64,000 nt of DNA from Hylemonella gracilis ATCC 19624. Lineage in GTDB: Bacteria; Pseudomonadota; Gammaproteobacteria; Burkholderiales; Burkholderiaceae_C. Within the stretch, counting starts at the first letter, position 1. Every line of letters begins with the position of its first letter. Below the pieces are notes generated by a model. It was not told the origin of the DNA and ran no database searches. It saw only the letters and a list, made by a program, of their open reading frames with translations. The position numbers were made by a program, and so were the translations under genes. The stretch covers positions 1 through 64,000 of the forward strand of contig NZ_AEGR01000018.1 in assembly GCF_000211835.1 (NCBI RefSeq). The letters run 5' to 3'. Positions 25,722 through 34,923 of this stretch are shown in pieces.

Positions 25722-26738
25722 CTAGACCGCCGTCGCTTGGGCCGGGGATGTCAGCGCGGCCAGCTCATCTTGCGGCGCGACCGTCACCGCCACATGCAGG
25801 CCGTGCGTGCCGCCGCCGTGGATGACGCCGCGCAAGGGCGGCACATCAGCGTAGTCCCGCCCGGTGGCCAGCGTCACGTAGTCTTCGCCGGGCGTGCCCC
25901 AGCCATCGCGGGCGTTCGTGGGGTCCAGGTCGTACCAGCCGCCGCGGGCGCTTTCCTCGTTCGCCTTGCTCACCTGGTCGTCTTCCTCGGACCGCAGGTC
26001 CGGCAGCCACAGGGACACCCAGGCGTGCGAGGCATCGCTCCCTATCAGGCGCGGCCGGCCGGGTGGCGGCGTCGTCAGCAGGTAGCCGCTGACATAACGC
26101 GCGGCCAGGCCCACGCTGCGCAGGCAGGCCAGCATGATGTGGGCGAAGTCCTGGCACACCCCCTGGCGCATCTCCAGCGCCGTGAGCGCGGGGGTGTGCA
26201 CTTCGGTGCTGTGGGTCTGGTATTGAAAGTCCGCGTGGATGCGGGTCATCAGCTCACGCGCGGCCTGCAGGGCGGGCCTGCCTGGCGTGAAGCTGGGGCG
26301 CGCGTAGGCGGCAAAGGCCTCGTGGCGCGGCGCGCGCGGCGAGGAAAAACTGAACTCGGCGGCGGACTGCCAGGTCGCGCGGGCCTGGTAGCGGTACTGA
26401 TCACGCAGCGCCTCCCAGGTCACGGTGCTAAGGGTGGATGCGGTGGGGTGTGGCGCGCGCGTGATCAGGGCGCTGAGCGCTGTCACGCGCAACAAGTTGT
26501 GCGGACGGTCCAGGGCGAAAAATGCGCGGTGGTTGCCGTAAACATCGACCGACCAGGCGTCGGGGCCTGTGGGCGTGGGGCGAGGCGAGTCTTCGCCCAT
26601 CCCAGTCTCGACGGTCAATTGGTGCTCCAGCACGGTTTGCCAGGGTGTGTCGGGCGGACGCAGGTAGGCGATGTGCTGCGCGAGTTCAACCGTGCTGGCG
26701 TAGTCGTAGCGCGTTTCGTGGGTGATGTGCAGGTCCAT
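25722..26738 (-). CDS. Transglutaminase-like protein
   Basis: A 338-residue protein with an N-terminal beta domain (Bact_transglu_N, about 1-90, starting MDLHITHETRYDYASTVELA) and a papain-like transglutaminase core. The catalytic triad is visible: Cys in RQGVCQDFAHIMLACLRSVG, His in DASHAWVSLWLP, Asp in GWYDLDPTNA. It lies 69 bases downstream of the ATP-grasp/alpha-E gene and is transcribed with it. Clusters of this trio have been proposed in the literature to make or process a peptide; no substrate has been shown here. Confidence 0.88.
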   Translation of the reverse strand: MDLHITHETRYDYASTVELAQHIAYLRPPDTPWQTVLEHQLTVETGMGEDSPRPTPTGPDAWSVDVYGNHRAFFALDRPHNLLRVTALSALITRAPHPTASTLSTVTWEALRDQYRYQARATWQSAAEFSFSSPRAPRHEAFAAYARPSFTPGRPALQAARELMTRIHADFQYQTHSTEVHTPALTALEMRQGVCQDFAHIMLACLRSVGLAARYVSGYLLTTPPPGRPRLIGSDASHAWVSLWLPDLRSEEDDQVSKANEESARGGWYDLDPTNARDGWGTPGEDYVTLATGRDYADVPPLRGVIHGGGTHGLHVAVTVAPQDELAALTSPAQATAV

Positions 26739-26806
26739 GCCAGTCTTCGGTCTGAGGGGCGCGCTTGCCGTTGGGGACGTTCGGGTTCGTCGAGGGGCGA
26801 GACAGC

Positions 26807-29752
26807 TCAGAGCTCCAGGCTCTGGCTGGCCTGTCCGGCATGCGTGAAGTAGCGCTGGCTGATTTCATCGGAGATGCGCCAGGCCGCTTGTTCGCAATCG
26901 GCGAGCAGGGACTGCAGGGCCGTGGCGTTTTCGGCGGGCTCGCTCGTCGCTTCCTCGCTCGCCGCTGGGGTCCTCGGGCCCAGGGCCCAGGCTGGGTCAG
27001 CGGGCAGCAGGGCGGCCAGTGCGTCCTGGTCCACGGACAGGCCCGACAGGCGGGCCAGGTGCTTCTGCAGGTTCTGCACCACCCAGCGTAGGGAGCGCGG
27101 GTTCTCGGTGTCGCGCAGCAGCAGATCCAGCAGGGCCGTGGTGTCATGGCTGAGTTGGTGCTGAGCGCGGAAGGTGATGGTGCTGTCGAAGAGGGCGAGC
27201 AGGCTCTCGAACCCGCCGTCTTCTTCCTGCACCGCGCCACTGGCGAAGCTGCTGGACAACGCTGGCGCGAGGAAGCTCAGGCGCTCGATGTGCCGGCCGA
27301 TGGAGAGCAGGCGCCAGCCATCGTCGCGCGTCATGCGATCGGTCTGGCCGCCCGTGATGGCCGCCAGGTGAATGCTGGTGGCGTCCAGCAGGCGCAGGGC
27401 CTCGGTGACGGCGTAGTCGTTGTGCGCGGCCATGCCCAAGGCACCGCCCTGACTGCTCAGGCGCGCGCTGCGCTGGGTGAATTCGGTTTCGGCCTCGGTG
27501 ATGACCTTCCAGTGCTCCTGCGACAAACGCTCGCGCACGCCAAAGGCGGCGGTCTTGAGCGCGCGCAGGCTTTGGCCCACGCTGGCGGCGTGCTGGGTTC
27601 CGCCCAGGTTGGCGATCAAGGTGCGCGCGAAGACGCGCCGCGCCTGCGTCGCCGAGGGGGCACCCGGGGGTACCAGGCTGTTGCGCTGAGCCAGGTCGCT
27701 GAGCCAATCCAGCAGGGTGGTGGAGCGTGTTTCCTGTTCGCCAAAACCAGCTTGCAGGCCCATGCCCGCGCTCAGGCTGTCCAGGGCGAGCCGGGCCAGG
27801 CGCAAGGCGTTCTCGGCGCGCTCGGTGTAGCGGCCCAGCCAGTAGAGGTTTTCGCCCGCCCGGCTGGTGACGAGGCGCTTGCGCTTGTCGTGCGGCTCGT
27901 GCCGAGAGGCGGGCATGGCCGCGGGCGGCGCGCCAATCAGGGTGGTGCGGTCCACCTCACCCGAGGTCAGCACCCAGGTGTCGGCGCTGCTGCCGCCGCG
28001 CTGCATGGAGGCCATGCCGGCGCTGCCGTCGGACAGCCGCGTGGCCAGCCGGGTCAGGCCGCCGGGCAACACGCGCCAGCGGGGTTGTCCCGCGCGGGCG
28101 CCACTGGTTTCCAGGCCATCGCACATGGCGAAGACGCGCATCAGCGCTGGGCGCGGGGCGATGCGGTTGACGTGCCAGGTCGGCGTCTGCGACAGGGGCA
28201 GGTAGCTCTGCACCGTGTGCTTCTCGCCTTCGCGCAGCAGCCGGCCCATCCATTGGTCCAGCTCCTCGCGCTTCAATTGGCGGCACAGCACGGTCTCGGA
28301 CGCACCCGAAGGCGCGGGGTAGGTGGGCTTGATGACGCACTCGGCCAGGCTTTCCTGCACGTCTCGCACGCTGGCTTCTTCGCCGCACCACCAGGTGGGC
28401 AGCGCGGGCAGGGACAGGGTCTCGCCCAGCAGCTCCCGGGACAGCGCCGGCAGGAAACCCAGCAAGGCGCCGGACTCGAGGAAGGCCGAGCCGGGCGCGT
28501 TGGCCACGATCACGTTGCCCGCGCGGATGGCCTGCAGCAGGCCGGGCACGCCCAGGGTCGAATCGGGGCGCAGTTCCAGCGGGTCGAGGAATTCATCGTC
28601 CAGGCGCTTGAGCAGCACGTGCACGGGCTCCAGCCCGCGCAGGGTCTTGAGGTAGAGCTTCTGGTCGCGCACGGTCAGGTCGTGGCCTTCGACCAGGGTC
28701 AGGCCCAGGTAACGCGCCAGGTAGGCGTGCTCGAAATACGTTTCGTTGTACGGGCCGGGCGTTAGCAGGGCGATGTGCGCGTCTTGGCCCGGGCTGACGT
28801 GGGCCGCGCTCATGCGCTTGAAGCCTTCGATCAGCGCGCGGTAGGTGGCCGCGAGATGCTGCACGCGCATGCCTTCGAAGGCTTGCGGGAACTGGCGCGA
28901 GATGGCGAGGCGGTTTTCCAGCAGATAGCCCAGGCCCGAGGGAGCCTGGGTGCGCTGCGAGACGATCCACCAATGGCCGTCCGGGCCGCGCGCCAGGTCG
29001 AAGGCGGCGATGTGCAGGTGCACCCCGCCCACCGGGGCCACGCCGTGCATGGCGCGCAGGTAGCCGGAGTGTCCTTGCACCAGGGCCGGCGGCAGCAGAC
29101 CGTTCTTCAGCAGGCGTTGCGGGCCGTAGACGTCGGCCATCACCTGTTCCAGCAGCCGCGTGCGCTGCAGCACGCCAGCTTCGATGTGCTGCCATTGCTC
29201 GGGCGTGACGATGAAGGGGAAGAGGTCGAGTGACCAAGGCCGCTGCGGGCCGCTGGCGTCGGCGTAGACGTTGTAGCTGACCCCGTTGTCGCGGATCTGC
29301 CGCGCCAGGCTGGCCGCGCGGGGATTGAGGTCGGCGAAACCTTCCGCGCCCAGGTGTTCGAAAAATGCGGTCCAGTGGGGCGCAAGCGTGGGCCGGGGCG
29401 CACTGGATGCACTGGACGATGCGGGCGCCGCGGCGGTGGCCCGGGCGGTGGTCGGGTTGCCCGTGGACGGGGTGGTGCTCGCCGGCGGGATGTTCTGCGC
29501 GGCCGGATTGGCTTTGACGCCCGCGGCAAGGGAGAGGGCGGCAGGTCCCGCCGACGCGCCCGGGGCCGCGGCGGCTGGGCTGGCGGCCGGGGCCGTTGGC
29601 ACTGCGGCTGACGGAGGCGTCTGGCTGGGCGTCTGGCCGCGCAACTCGTCGAAGTGCTCCAGGCCGGGCGGCAAGGCCAAGCGCAACACCTGCTGCGTGG
29701 TGGAGGGCAGGGTGTCGTCGTCGAAAAGGTCAGGGCTGGCTCGGTCCACCAT
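26807..29752 (-). CDS. Circularly permuted ATP-grasp protein fused to alpha-E (DUF403) domain
   Basis: A 981-residue fusion. Residues about 1-125 are low-complexity and rich in Ala, Pro, Ser and Thr. A circularly permuted type 2 ATP-grasp domain follows (about 130-530), with GVSYNVYADASGPQRPWSLD, RLLKNGLLPPALVQGH, MRVQHLAATYRALIEGFKRM and the late KPTYPAPSGASETVL. After a linker, the alpha-E helical domain occupies about 620-980 (GENLYWLGRYTERAENALRLARLALD). In most genomes the two parts are separate genes. The ATG at 29752 is preferred over one 22 codons upstream. Predicted role is ATP-dependent peptide ligation with the transglutaminase; it is unproven. Confidence 0.87.
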   Translation of the reverse strand: MVDRASPDLFDDDTLPSTTQQVLRLALPPGLEHFDELRGQTPSQTPPSAAVPTAPAASPAAAAPGASAGPAALSLAAGVKANPAAQNIPPASTTPSTGNPTTARATAAAPASSSASSAPRPTLAPHWTAFFEHLGAEGFADLNPRAASLARQIRDNGVSYNVYADASGPQRPWSLDLFPFIVTPEQWQHIEAGVLQRTRLLEQVMADVYGPQRLLKNGLLPPALVQGHSGYLRAMHGVAPVGGVHLHIAAFDLARGPDGHWWIVSQRTQAPSGLGYLLENRLAISRQFPQAFEGMRVQHLAATYRALIEGFKRMSAAHVSPGQDAHIALLTPGPYNETYFEHAYLARYLGLTLVEGHDLTVRDQKLYLKTLRGLEPVHVLLKRLDDEFLDPLELRPDSTLGVPGLLQAIRAGNVIVANAPGSAFLESGALLGFLPALSRELLGETLSLPALPTWWCGEEASVRDVQESLAECVIKPTYPAPSGASETVLCRQLKREELDQWMGRLLREGEKHTVQSYLPLSQTPTWHVNRIAPRPALMRVFAMCDGLETSGARAGQPRWRVLPGGLTRLATRLSDGSAGMASMQRGGSSADTWVLTSGEVDRTTLIGAPPAAMPASRHEPHDKRKRLVTSRAGENLYWLGRYTERAENALRLARLALDSLSAGMGLQAGFGEQETRSTTLLDWLSDLAQRNSLVPPGAPSATQARRVFARTLIANLGGTQHAASVGQSLRALKTAAFGVRERLSQEHWKVITEAETEFTQRSARLSSQGGALGMAAHNDYAVTEALRLLDATSIHLAAITGGQTDRMTRDDGWRLLSIGRHIERLSFLAPALSSSFASGAVQEEDGGFESLLALFDSTITFRAQHQLSHDTTALLDLLLRDTENPRSLRWVVQNLQKHLARLSGLSVDQDALAALLPADPAWALGPRTPAASEEATSEPAENATALQSLLADCEQAAWRISDEISQRYFTHAGQASQSLEL

Positions 29753-29892
29753 GGCGCTATTGTGACATTGGCCCTCGCGGCCGGGACCGGAGTTCGGGGC
29801 GTGTCTCGGCGCCCCCACGCCGAGGCCCGGAGGCTTTACAGGAGCTGGCTACACTGACGGCCCTCCCGGGAGCTTCAAGAGTCTGTGTCGTC

Positions 29893-31512
29893 ATGAGTTT
29901 GTTCAAAGCCGCTTCCACGGTCTCGCTGCTGACCCTGGTGTCGCGCGTCACCGGCCTGGCGAGGGAATTGCTGATTGCCACCGCGTTTGGTGCCAGCGCC
30001 CTGACCGATGCCTTCAACGTCGCGTTTCGCATTCCCAATCTGTTTCGCCGCTTGTTCGCCGAGGGCGCTTTCAGCCAGGCCTTCGTGCCCGTGCTGGCGA
30101 CCGTCAAGGAGCGGGAAGGTGCGGATGCCGCGCGCCACCTGATCGACCGGGCAGCGACGGTGCTGGCCTGGGTGCTGCTGATCGTCAGCATTGCAGGCGT
30201 CTTGGCGGCGCCTGCCCTGGTCTGGCTGCTGGCCTCGGGCTTGCGTGAATCCACCGCCCTGGCAGCGGCAGGCTCAGGCGCGGTGACGGCCTACGACGCG
30301 GCGGTGTTCATGACGCGTTGGATGTTCCCCTACATCGCTTGCATGTCGCTGGTGGCCTTGGCCGCCGGCGTGTTGAACACCTGGCGGCGCTTTGCCGTGC
30401 CAGCGGCCACGCCGGTGCTGCTCAACGTCGCGATGATCGTGGCGGCGTTGTTCGGCGCTTACTGGGGCTCGCCCTGGTTGCTGGCGCATGGCATAGAGCC
30501 CATCTACACCTTAGCGGTCGGGGTGCTGGTGGGCGGACTGTTGCAATTGGGCGCGCAGGCCTGGGCCCTCAAGCGCATGCAACTGCTGCCCCGCATCGGA
30601 TTGACGCCCAAGTCGCTGCGTGCGGCCTGGAGCGACCCGGGCACGCGCCGCGTGCTCACGTTGATGGCACCCGCTTTGCTGGGTGTGGGCGTGGCCCAGC
30701 TGTCGCTGCTGATCAACACCCAAATCGCTTCTTACCTCGCGCCGGGCAGCGTCAGCTGGCTGAGTTACGCCGACCGCCTGATGGAGTTTCCCGTGGCCTT
30801 GCTGGGCGTGGCCCTGGGCGTGGTGCTCATGCCGCAGTTGGCGGCCGCCAAGTCCATGAGCGATGCGCAGCAGGGCGCGTCGCGCTACTCCGAGCTGCTC
30901 GATTGGGGATTGCGCTTGGTCGTGCTGCTGGCCGTTCCCTGCTCACTCGCCCTGTTGCTGTTCGCCCAGCCTTTGACTGCGGCGCTTTACCACTACGGCG
31001 CCTTCACCGCGCGCGATGTCCAGATGACGGCCGCGGCCCTGATGGGCTGGGGGGCAGGTTTGCTGGGCGTGGTCGCGGTCAAGGTGCTCGCACCGGGGTA
31101 TTACGCCAGCCAGGACATCCGGACGCCGGTGCGCATCGCCATCGTGGTGCTGGTGCTCACGCAGCTGCTCAACATCGTGCTGGTGCCGCTGTGGCAGCAC
31201 GCGGCGCTGTCGTTGTCCATCGGCATTGGGGCGCTCGTGAACGCGCTCTGGCTCTTGCTGGGCCTGCGCAAGCGCGGCAGCTACCGGCCCTCGCCAGGCT
31301 GGTGGGCGTTCCTGGCGCGGGTGGTTCTGGCCTCAACGCTGCTCGCGGCTTATCTGTACTGGGCTGCCGGGGCGTGGGACTGGACGGGTTTGCGGGCCCA
31401 GCCCGGCTTGCGCATAGGTCTCTTGTGCGCGGTCGTGGCCGGTGCGGGCGTCATTTACCTGGGGGCGGCCTGGATGTCCGGATTGCGCCTGCGGGCCTTG
31501 ATGCGACGTTGA
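29893..31512 (+). CDS. murJ: Lipid II flippase MurJ (MviN)
   Basis: A 539-residue inner-membrane protein of the MOP superfamily with about fourteen hydrophobic segments. It moves lipid II to the periplasmic face for peptidoglycan synthesis. Family motifs are FKAASTVSLLTLVSRVTGLARE, FGASALTDAFNVAFRIPNLFRRLFAEGAFSQAFVPV (in segments), and SWLSYADRLMEFPVALLGVALG. The ATG at 29893 gives the canonical MSLFKAA start, whereas longer in-frame starts run through the divergent ATP-grasp promoter region. The SirB1-like gene follows, as in other Burkholderiales. Confidence 0.95.
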   Translation: MSLFKAASTVSLLTLVSRVTGLARELLIATAFGASALTDAFNVAFRIPNLFRRLFAEGAFSQAFVPVLATVKEREGADAARHLIDRAATVLAWVLLIVSIAGVLAAPALVWLLASGLRESTALAAAGSGAVTAYDAAVFMTRWMFPYIACMSLVALAAGVLNTWRRFAVPAATPVLLNVAMIVAALFGAYWGSPWLLAHGIEPIYTLAVGVLVGGLLQLGAQAWALKRMQLLPRIGLTPKSLRAAWSDPGTRRVLTLMAPALLGVGVAQLSLLINTQIASYLAPGSVSWLSYADRLMEFPVALLGVALGVVLMPQLAAAKSMSDAQQGASRYSELLDWGLRLVVLLAVPCSLALLLFAQPLTAALYHYGAFTARDVQMTAAALMGWGAGLLGVVAVKVLAPGYYASQDIRTPVRIAIVVLVLTQLLNIVLVPLWQHAALSLSIGIGALVNALWLLLGLRKRGSYRPSPGWWAFLARVVLASTLLAAYLYWAAGAWDWTGLRAQPGLRIGLLCAVVAGAGVIYLGAAWMSGLRLRALMRR

Positions 31513-31602
31513 GCCCCACGGGGCGTTGTGGCCTGCTATAAACCGGTGCACGGCGTCGGGCCGCGGCCGACCGCATGAAGGATTGCACAGGGGCTGGAGT
31601 CC

Positions 31603-32598
31603 ATGAATTTCGTATTTCAAGCGCCCACACCGCTCGACTACTTTGCCGTGCTGGTGCAGGAGCACACCCAGGGCGCGAGCCCGTCCGGCCGGCTGCCCTT
31701 GCTGGAGGCCGCCGTGTGCCTGGGCCAGGACGAATACCCTCGGCTCGACGTGCAACAGGTGCTGGCGGAAGTCGACGCCTTGCTGGCCCGTGTGCGCGCA
31801 CGCTTGCCCGCTGATGCGTCGGCCCTGCACAAGCTGCGCATGCTCAACCACTTCTTTTTCGAGGAGCTGGGCTTCGCGGGCAATCGCAACCATTACCACG
31901 ACCCGGACAACAGCTACCTGCATCGCGTGCTGGAGCGCCGCCGGGGTATTCCCGTCTCGCTGGCCGTGCTATGGCTGGAACTGGCCCAGGGCCTGGGTCT
32001 GGAGGCCCAGGGCGTGGGATTTCCCGGTCACTTCCTGGTCAAGGTCCAGGTGCCAACGCCCGCTGGGCAAACCAGCCGTGAGGCCAAACCGCTCGCGCAG
32101 GTGGTCATCGATCCGTTCAGTGGTGAGTCTCTGAGCCGGGAAGAATTGCTGGAGCGGCTGGACACCTGGCGCTCCTCGGCGGCTGGTGATTTGCCTCACA
32201 GCCAGGTTGCGAATGATGCCGCCGCCGACTTCTCGCTCGCCTGGCACCTGCGCACCCTGCCACCGCGCGACATCCTGGCCCGCATGCTGCGCAACCTCAA
32301 GGAAATCCACCGGGGCCAGCGTGACTGGCAGCGCATGGTGGCCGTGGAGGACCGCTTGCTGGTGTTGTTGCCCGCGGCTTGGGAGGAGTACCGAGACCGC
32401 GGCCTCGCGCGTGCCGAACTGGGCCATGTGCCATCCGCCCTCAGCGATCTGGAAACCTATCTGGCGCGGGTGGAACACGGGGCGGGCGAAGACTGGGAGC
32501 AAAAGACCGGGGAGCGAAACCCGCCCAGCGCGGCGGCCCTGGCGGAGCGTCAAGCACTGACGGCACGCGTTGCTGCGCTGCGGCGTGCGATGGGCTGA
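31603..32598 (+). CDS. SirB1-family protein (transglutaminase-like domain plus helical repeats)
   Basis: A 331-residue cytoplasmic protein. Residues about 65-185 match the Transglut_core2 domain of SirB1: LRMLNHFFFEELGFAGNRNHYHDPDNSYLHRVLERRRGIPVSLAVLW (in segments) and GVGFPGHFLVKV. The position of the catalytic Cys is Ser (GIPVS), while His (PGHF) and Asp (VIDPFSG) are kept, so enzyme activity is doubtful. The C-terminal third (about 225-330) looks like a tetratricopeptide-type helical region (RDWQRMVAVEDRLLVLLP). It lies downstream of murJ on the same strand. Confidence 0.87.
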   Translation: MNFVFQAPTPLDYFAVLVQEHTQGASPSGRLPLLEAAVCLGQDEYPRLDVQQVLAEVDALLARVRARLPADASALHKLRMLNHFFFEELGFAGNRNHYHDPDNSYLHRVLERRRGIPVSLAVLWLELAQGLGLEAQGVGFPGHFLVKVQVPTPAGQTSREAKPLAQVVIDPFSGESLSREELLERLDTWRSSAAGDLPHSQVANDAAADFSLAWHLRTLPPRDILARMLRNLKEIHRGQRDWQRMVAVEDRLLVLLPAAWEEYRDRGLARAELGHVPSALSDLETYLARVEHGAGEDWEQKTGERNPPSAAALAERQALTARVAALRRAMG

Positions 32599-32634
32599 CT
32601 CCGCGCGGGCGGCGTCGGGCGTCGCGGTCTTCTG

Positions 32635-32656
32635 GCCTCGGACCGGCGGCCGAGGC
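32635..32656. terminator. Stem-loop between convergent SirB1 and ParA genes
   Basis: GCCTCGG (32635-32641) pairs with CCGAGGC (32650-32656) over seven bases, with an eight-base loop. It lies in the 66-base gap between two convergent genes, where a bidirectional terminator is expected, but no T-run follows on either strand. Confidence 0.35.
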
Positions 32657-32664
32657 GGTGGCTC

Positions 32665-33804
32665 TCAGGCCTTGACCAGTTTGAGGAAGGCGGGAATGTG
32701 CGCCAGATCGTCTTCCGCCGCGTCCTCGGCGCGCGCGACGTCATTCGCCTGGGGCGATGGAGCGGTAGCTTGTGCAGGCGTCGAGGGTGTTGCCGCCGAA
32801 CCGCCGCGCAGAACACCGCTGCCAGCCACACGATCCAGCACGCGCGGTGAGCCGATGCGCGTCACTGGCGCGGGCTGGCGTGAGTTCATGAGGCGAGACG
32901 CCAGATTTGCCCCCGCATTCGTCGCCGCGGCGAGGACTTGGCTGGTCACATTGGTGGGCATCGCTTCGACCGAGGCATTCACCGCGGGCTCACGCGCCAT
33001 TGAACCGGAAGAGCCCCCAGACTGCGGCGCTGCCGAGCGGGCTGGGGCCGTCGCGGCCGTTTGCGGCGCCAGATTGGGCGAACCATCGGCGGCGTCCATG
33101 CCCGCCACCGCAGGGCTCGCGCCCAAATAGGGTTGCAGCCAATCCAGGATGGGCCTCCACTGCTGCAGGTCGGTCTGCAGGTCATCGGTTTGGGCGTCGG
33201 CAATCTGGAAATGGCCGGCCTGCACGGCCGCGTTGGCCATGCTGTGGGCCATGTCGAACAGGGTCATCCCGCGCTCGGTGCTTTGCACGTACACGGCCGA
33301 TTCACGCAGCACGCCGAGGAAAGGCAGGTTGAGCTTGGCGGCCCACTGGGCCAGCACTTCGCCCGAATCTGAGTCTTCGTCCACGCGCATGCCGATGCTC
33401 ACCACCTTGCAGCGGCCCGAAATCACGCGCGGCAGGCTCATCAACTCGGCGTGGCAGGTGGCGGCGGATTCGCGGTCAAAGGCCGAGCTGCAGACCGGCA
33501 TGATGACGGCGTCGGCGAACATGATCATGCGAGCCAAATCGAAGCCATGCAGGCCGCCCGGGGTGTCCAGGATCACGTGCGTGATGCCCGCGGGCACGCG
33601 CAGCACGTTCTGGTTGATGGCCCAGGGGGCGATGGGCGGAAGTGAGGTGCTGCGCTTGTGCAGCCAATTGCGGGAAGACTGCTGGCGATCAACGTCGCCC
33701 AGCATGACGGCGTGGCCTTGATGTGCGCACCAAGCCGCCAAATGCGTGGCGAGCGTGCTTTTGCCGCTTCCCCCCTTGCGATTGACGATGGCGATGACAG
33801 GCAT
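32665..33804 (-). CDS. Orphan ParA-family ATPase with long disordered tail
   Basis: A 379-residue protein. The deviant Walker A motif is KGGSGKST (residues 10-17), with VMLGDVDRQQSSRNWL (switch-like, about 33-48), VILDTPGGLHGFDLARM (Walker B) and a C-terminal helix region ending near residue 225. Residues about 230-360 are rich in Ala, Pro, Ser and Thr and look disordered; the last 15 are an amphipathic stretch LAHIPAFLKLVKA. No parB or centromere-like repeat is adjacent, so it is an orphan that may position some cargo other than a chromosome or plasmid. Its role is unknown. Confidence 0.82.
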   Translation of the reverse strand: MPVIAIVNRKGGSGKSTLATHLAAWCAHQGHAVMLGDVDRQQSSRNWLHKRSTSLPPIAPWAINQNVLRVPAGITHVILDTPGGLHGFDLARMIMFADAVIMPVCSSAFDRESAATCHAELMSLPRVISGRCKVVSIGMRVDEDSDSGEVLAQWAAKLNLPFLGVLRESAVYVQSTERGMTLFDMAHSMANAAVQAGHFQIADAQTDDLQTDLQQWRPILDWLQPYLGASPAVAGMDAADGSPNLAPQTAATAPARSAAPQSGGSSGSMAREPAVNASVEAMPTNVTSQVLAAATNAGANLASRLMNSRQPAPVTRIGSPRVLDRVAGSGVLRGGSAATPSTPAQATAPSPQANDVARAEDAAEDDLAHIPAFLKLVKA

Positions 33805-34041
33805 GAATGCTCCAATAAGCTGTGCGCGCGAAGTCGGTCTGTCGCTCTTTTTGGCAGTTTGACCCTAAAGATGCGCAAAGTCCAGTGCTTTCAATGGACT
33901 TGGCTATGGATTTTGTAGCGAACAGCGTCTTTCGCGCCGGGAGAAACAGGAGTTTAGGGCTGTTTTTCGCGGTTTCGACTTCCCCTATTTCTTGTGGGTT
34001 TGCTCGGGCTGGGCCTGTCTTGCGATGGTGGCGCCGCTGGT

Positions 34042-34890
34042 TCAAGCCTCGCTCGCCAGCGCCAGCACCCCGGTGGCGGTGTTCGAAATGGGGATGTGGT
34101 AGTTGCCATGGACCTTGCGCACCGTCCCGCCGCCCGTGCTGAGCGCGCCGCGCATGGCGAGCCACATCAGCAGCTCCACGCCCTGGGTGCCGGTTTTCTC
34201 CACCAGTTCGTGGATGCTGAACTGCGTGGCCCACTCGGGATTGTTTTGCAGGCTGTCCATGAACTGGAGGTCGAAGGCCTTGTTGATGAAGCCCGCGCGT
34301 TCGCCGTCGAGTTGATGCGAGAGCCCACCCGTGCCGACCACCACGACCCGCTTGTCGCTGTCCCAACTCTGGATGGCCGCGCCGACCGCCTTGCCCAAGG
34401 CGTAAACCCGTTTGGCGCTGGGCAGGGGAAATTGCACGGTGTTGATGCAGATCGGGACCGTGGTGACGGGACAGTGCTCCTGAGGCCAGAGCAGCTTGAG
34501 CGGCACCGTGAAGGCATGGTCCACCAGCATCTCCTGGCACGTCACCAGGTCGAACTCGTGCTCGACCAGGTGGTTGATCAGGTGCCAGCTCAGATCCGGT
34601 TCGCCCACATGGGGCGGCAGCGTGGGAATGCCCCAGCCCTCGTCGGCGTTGCGGTACTCGGGGGCCGCGCCGATGGCGAAGGTGGGCATTTTGTCGAGGA
34701 AGAAGTTCAGGCCATGGTCGTTGTAGAAGACCACGGCCACGTCAGGCTTCTGCTCACCCAGCCATTGCCGGATCGGAGGGAAGCCGTCGAAGAAGGGCTT
34801 CCAGTACGGGTCTTGTTGCAAGCCCTTGGCAATCGCGTTGCCGATGGAGGGGATGTGGGAGGTGGCGACGCCGCCAATGAGTTGGGCCAT
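34042..34890 (-). CDS. pmdB: Protocatechuate 4,5-dioxygenase, beta (catalytic) subunit
   Basis: A 282-residue class III extradiol dioxygenase (LigB fold) that opens the protocatechuate ring at the 4,5 position. Iron ligands are expected at the first His (GVATSHIPSIG), at FYNDHGLNFF and at a Glu in the C-terminal half; the active-site stretch VVVGTGGLSHQLDGERAGFIN includes the base His. Length and sequence fit the PmdB/LigB group of Comamonas and Sphingobium. It follows pmdA by 33 bases. No hydratase, aldolase or dehydrogenase gene of the 4,5-cleavage pathway is nearby. Confidence 0.87.
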   Translation of the reverse strand: MAQLIGGVATSHIPSIGNAIAKGLQQDPYWKPFFDGFPPIRQWLGEQKPDVAVVFYNDHGLNFFLDKMPTFAIGAAPEYRNADEGWGIPTLPPHVGEPDLSWHLINHLVEHEFDLVTCQEMLVDHAFTVPLKLLWPQEHCPVTTVPICINTVQFPLPSAKRVYALGKAVGAAIQSWDSDKRVVVVGTGGLSHQLDGERAGFINKAFDLQFMDSLQNNPEWATQFSIHELVEKTGTQGVELLMWLAMRGALSTGGGTVRKVHGNYHIPISNTATGVLALASEA

Positions 34891-34923
34891 GGTGAGGTTC
34901 CTGAAATCGTGGTGGGCTGATGC

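Noticed and set aside
27146-28765. A 539-codon open frame opposite the ATP-grasp/alpha-E gene
   Set aside because: It has no recognisable domain and covers a region where the minus strand carries conserved ATP-grasp and alpha-E motifs.
32665-33804. ParA as evidence of a plasmid or integrated element
   Set aside because: There is no ParB, integrase, relaxase, repeat boundary or composition shift, and flanking genes are ordinary chromosomal ones.
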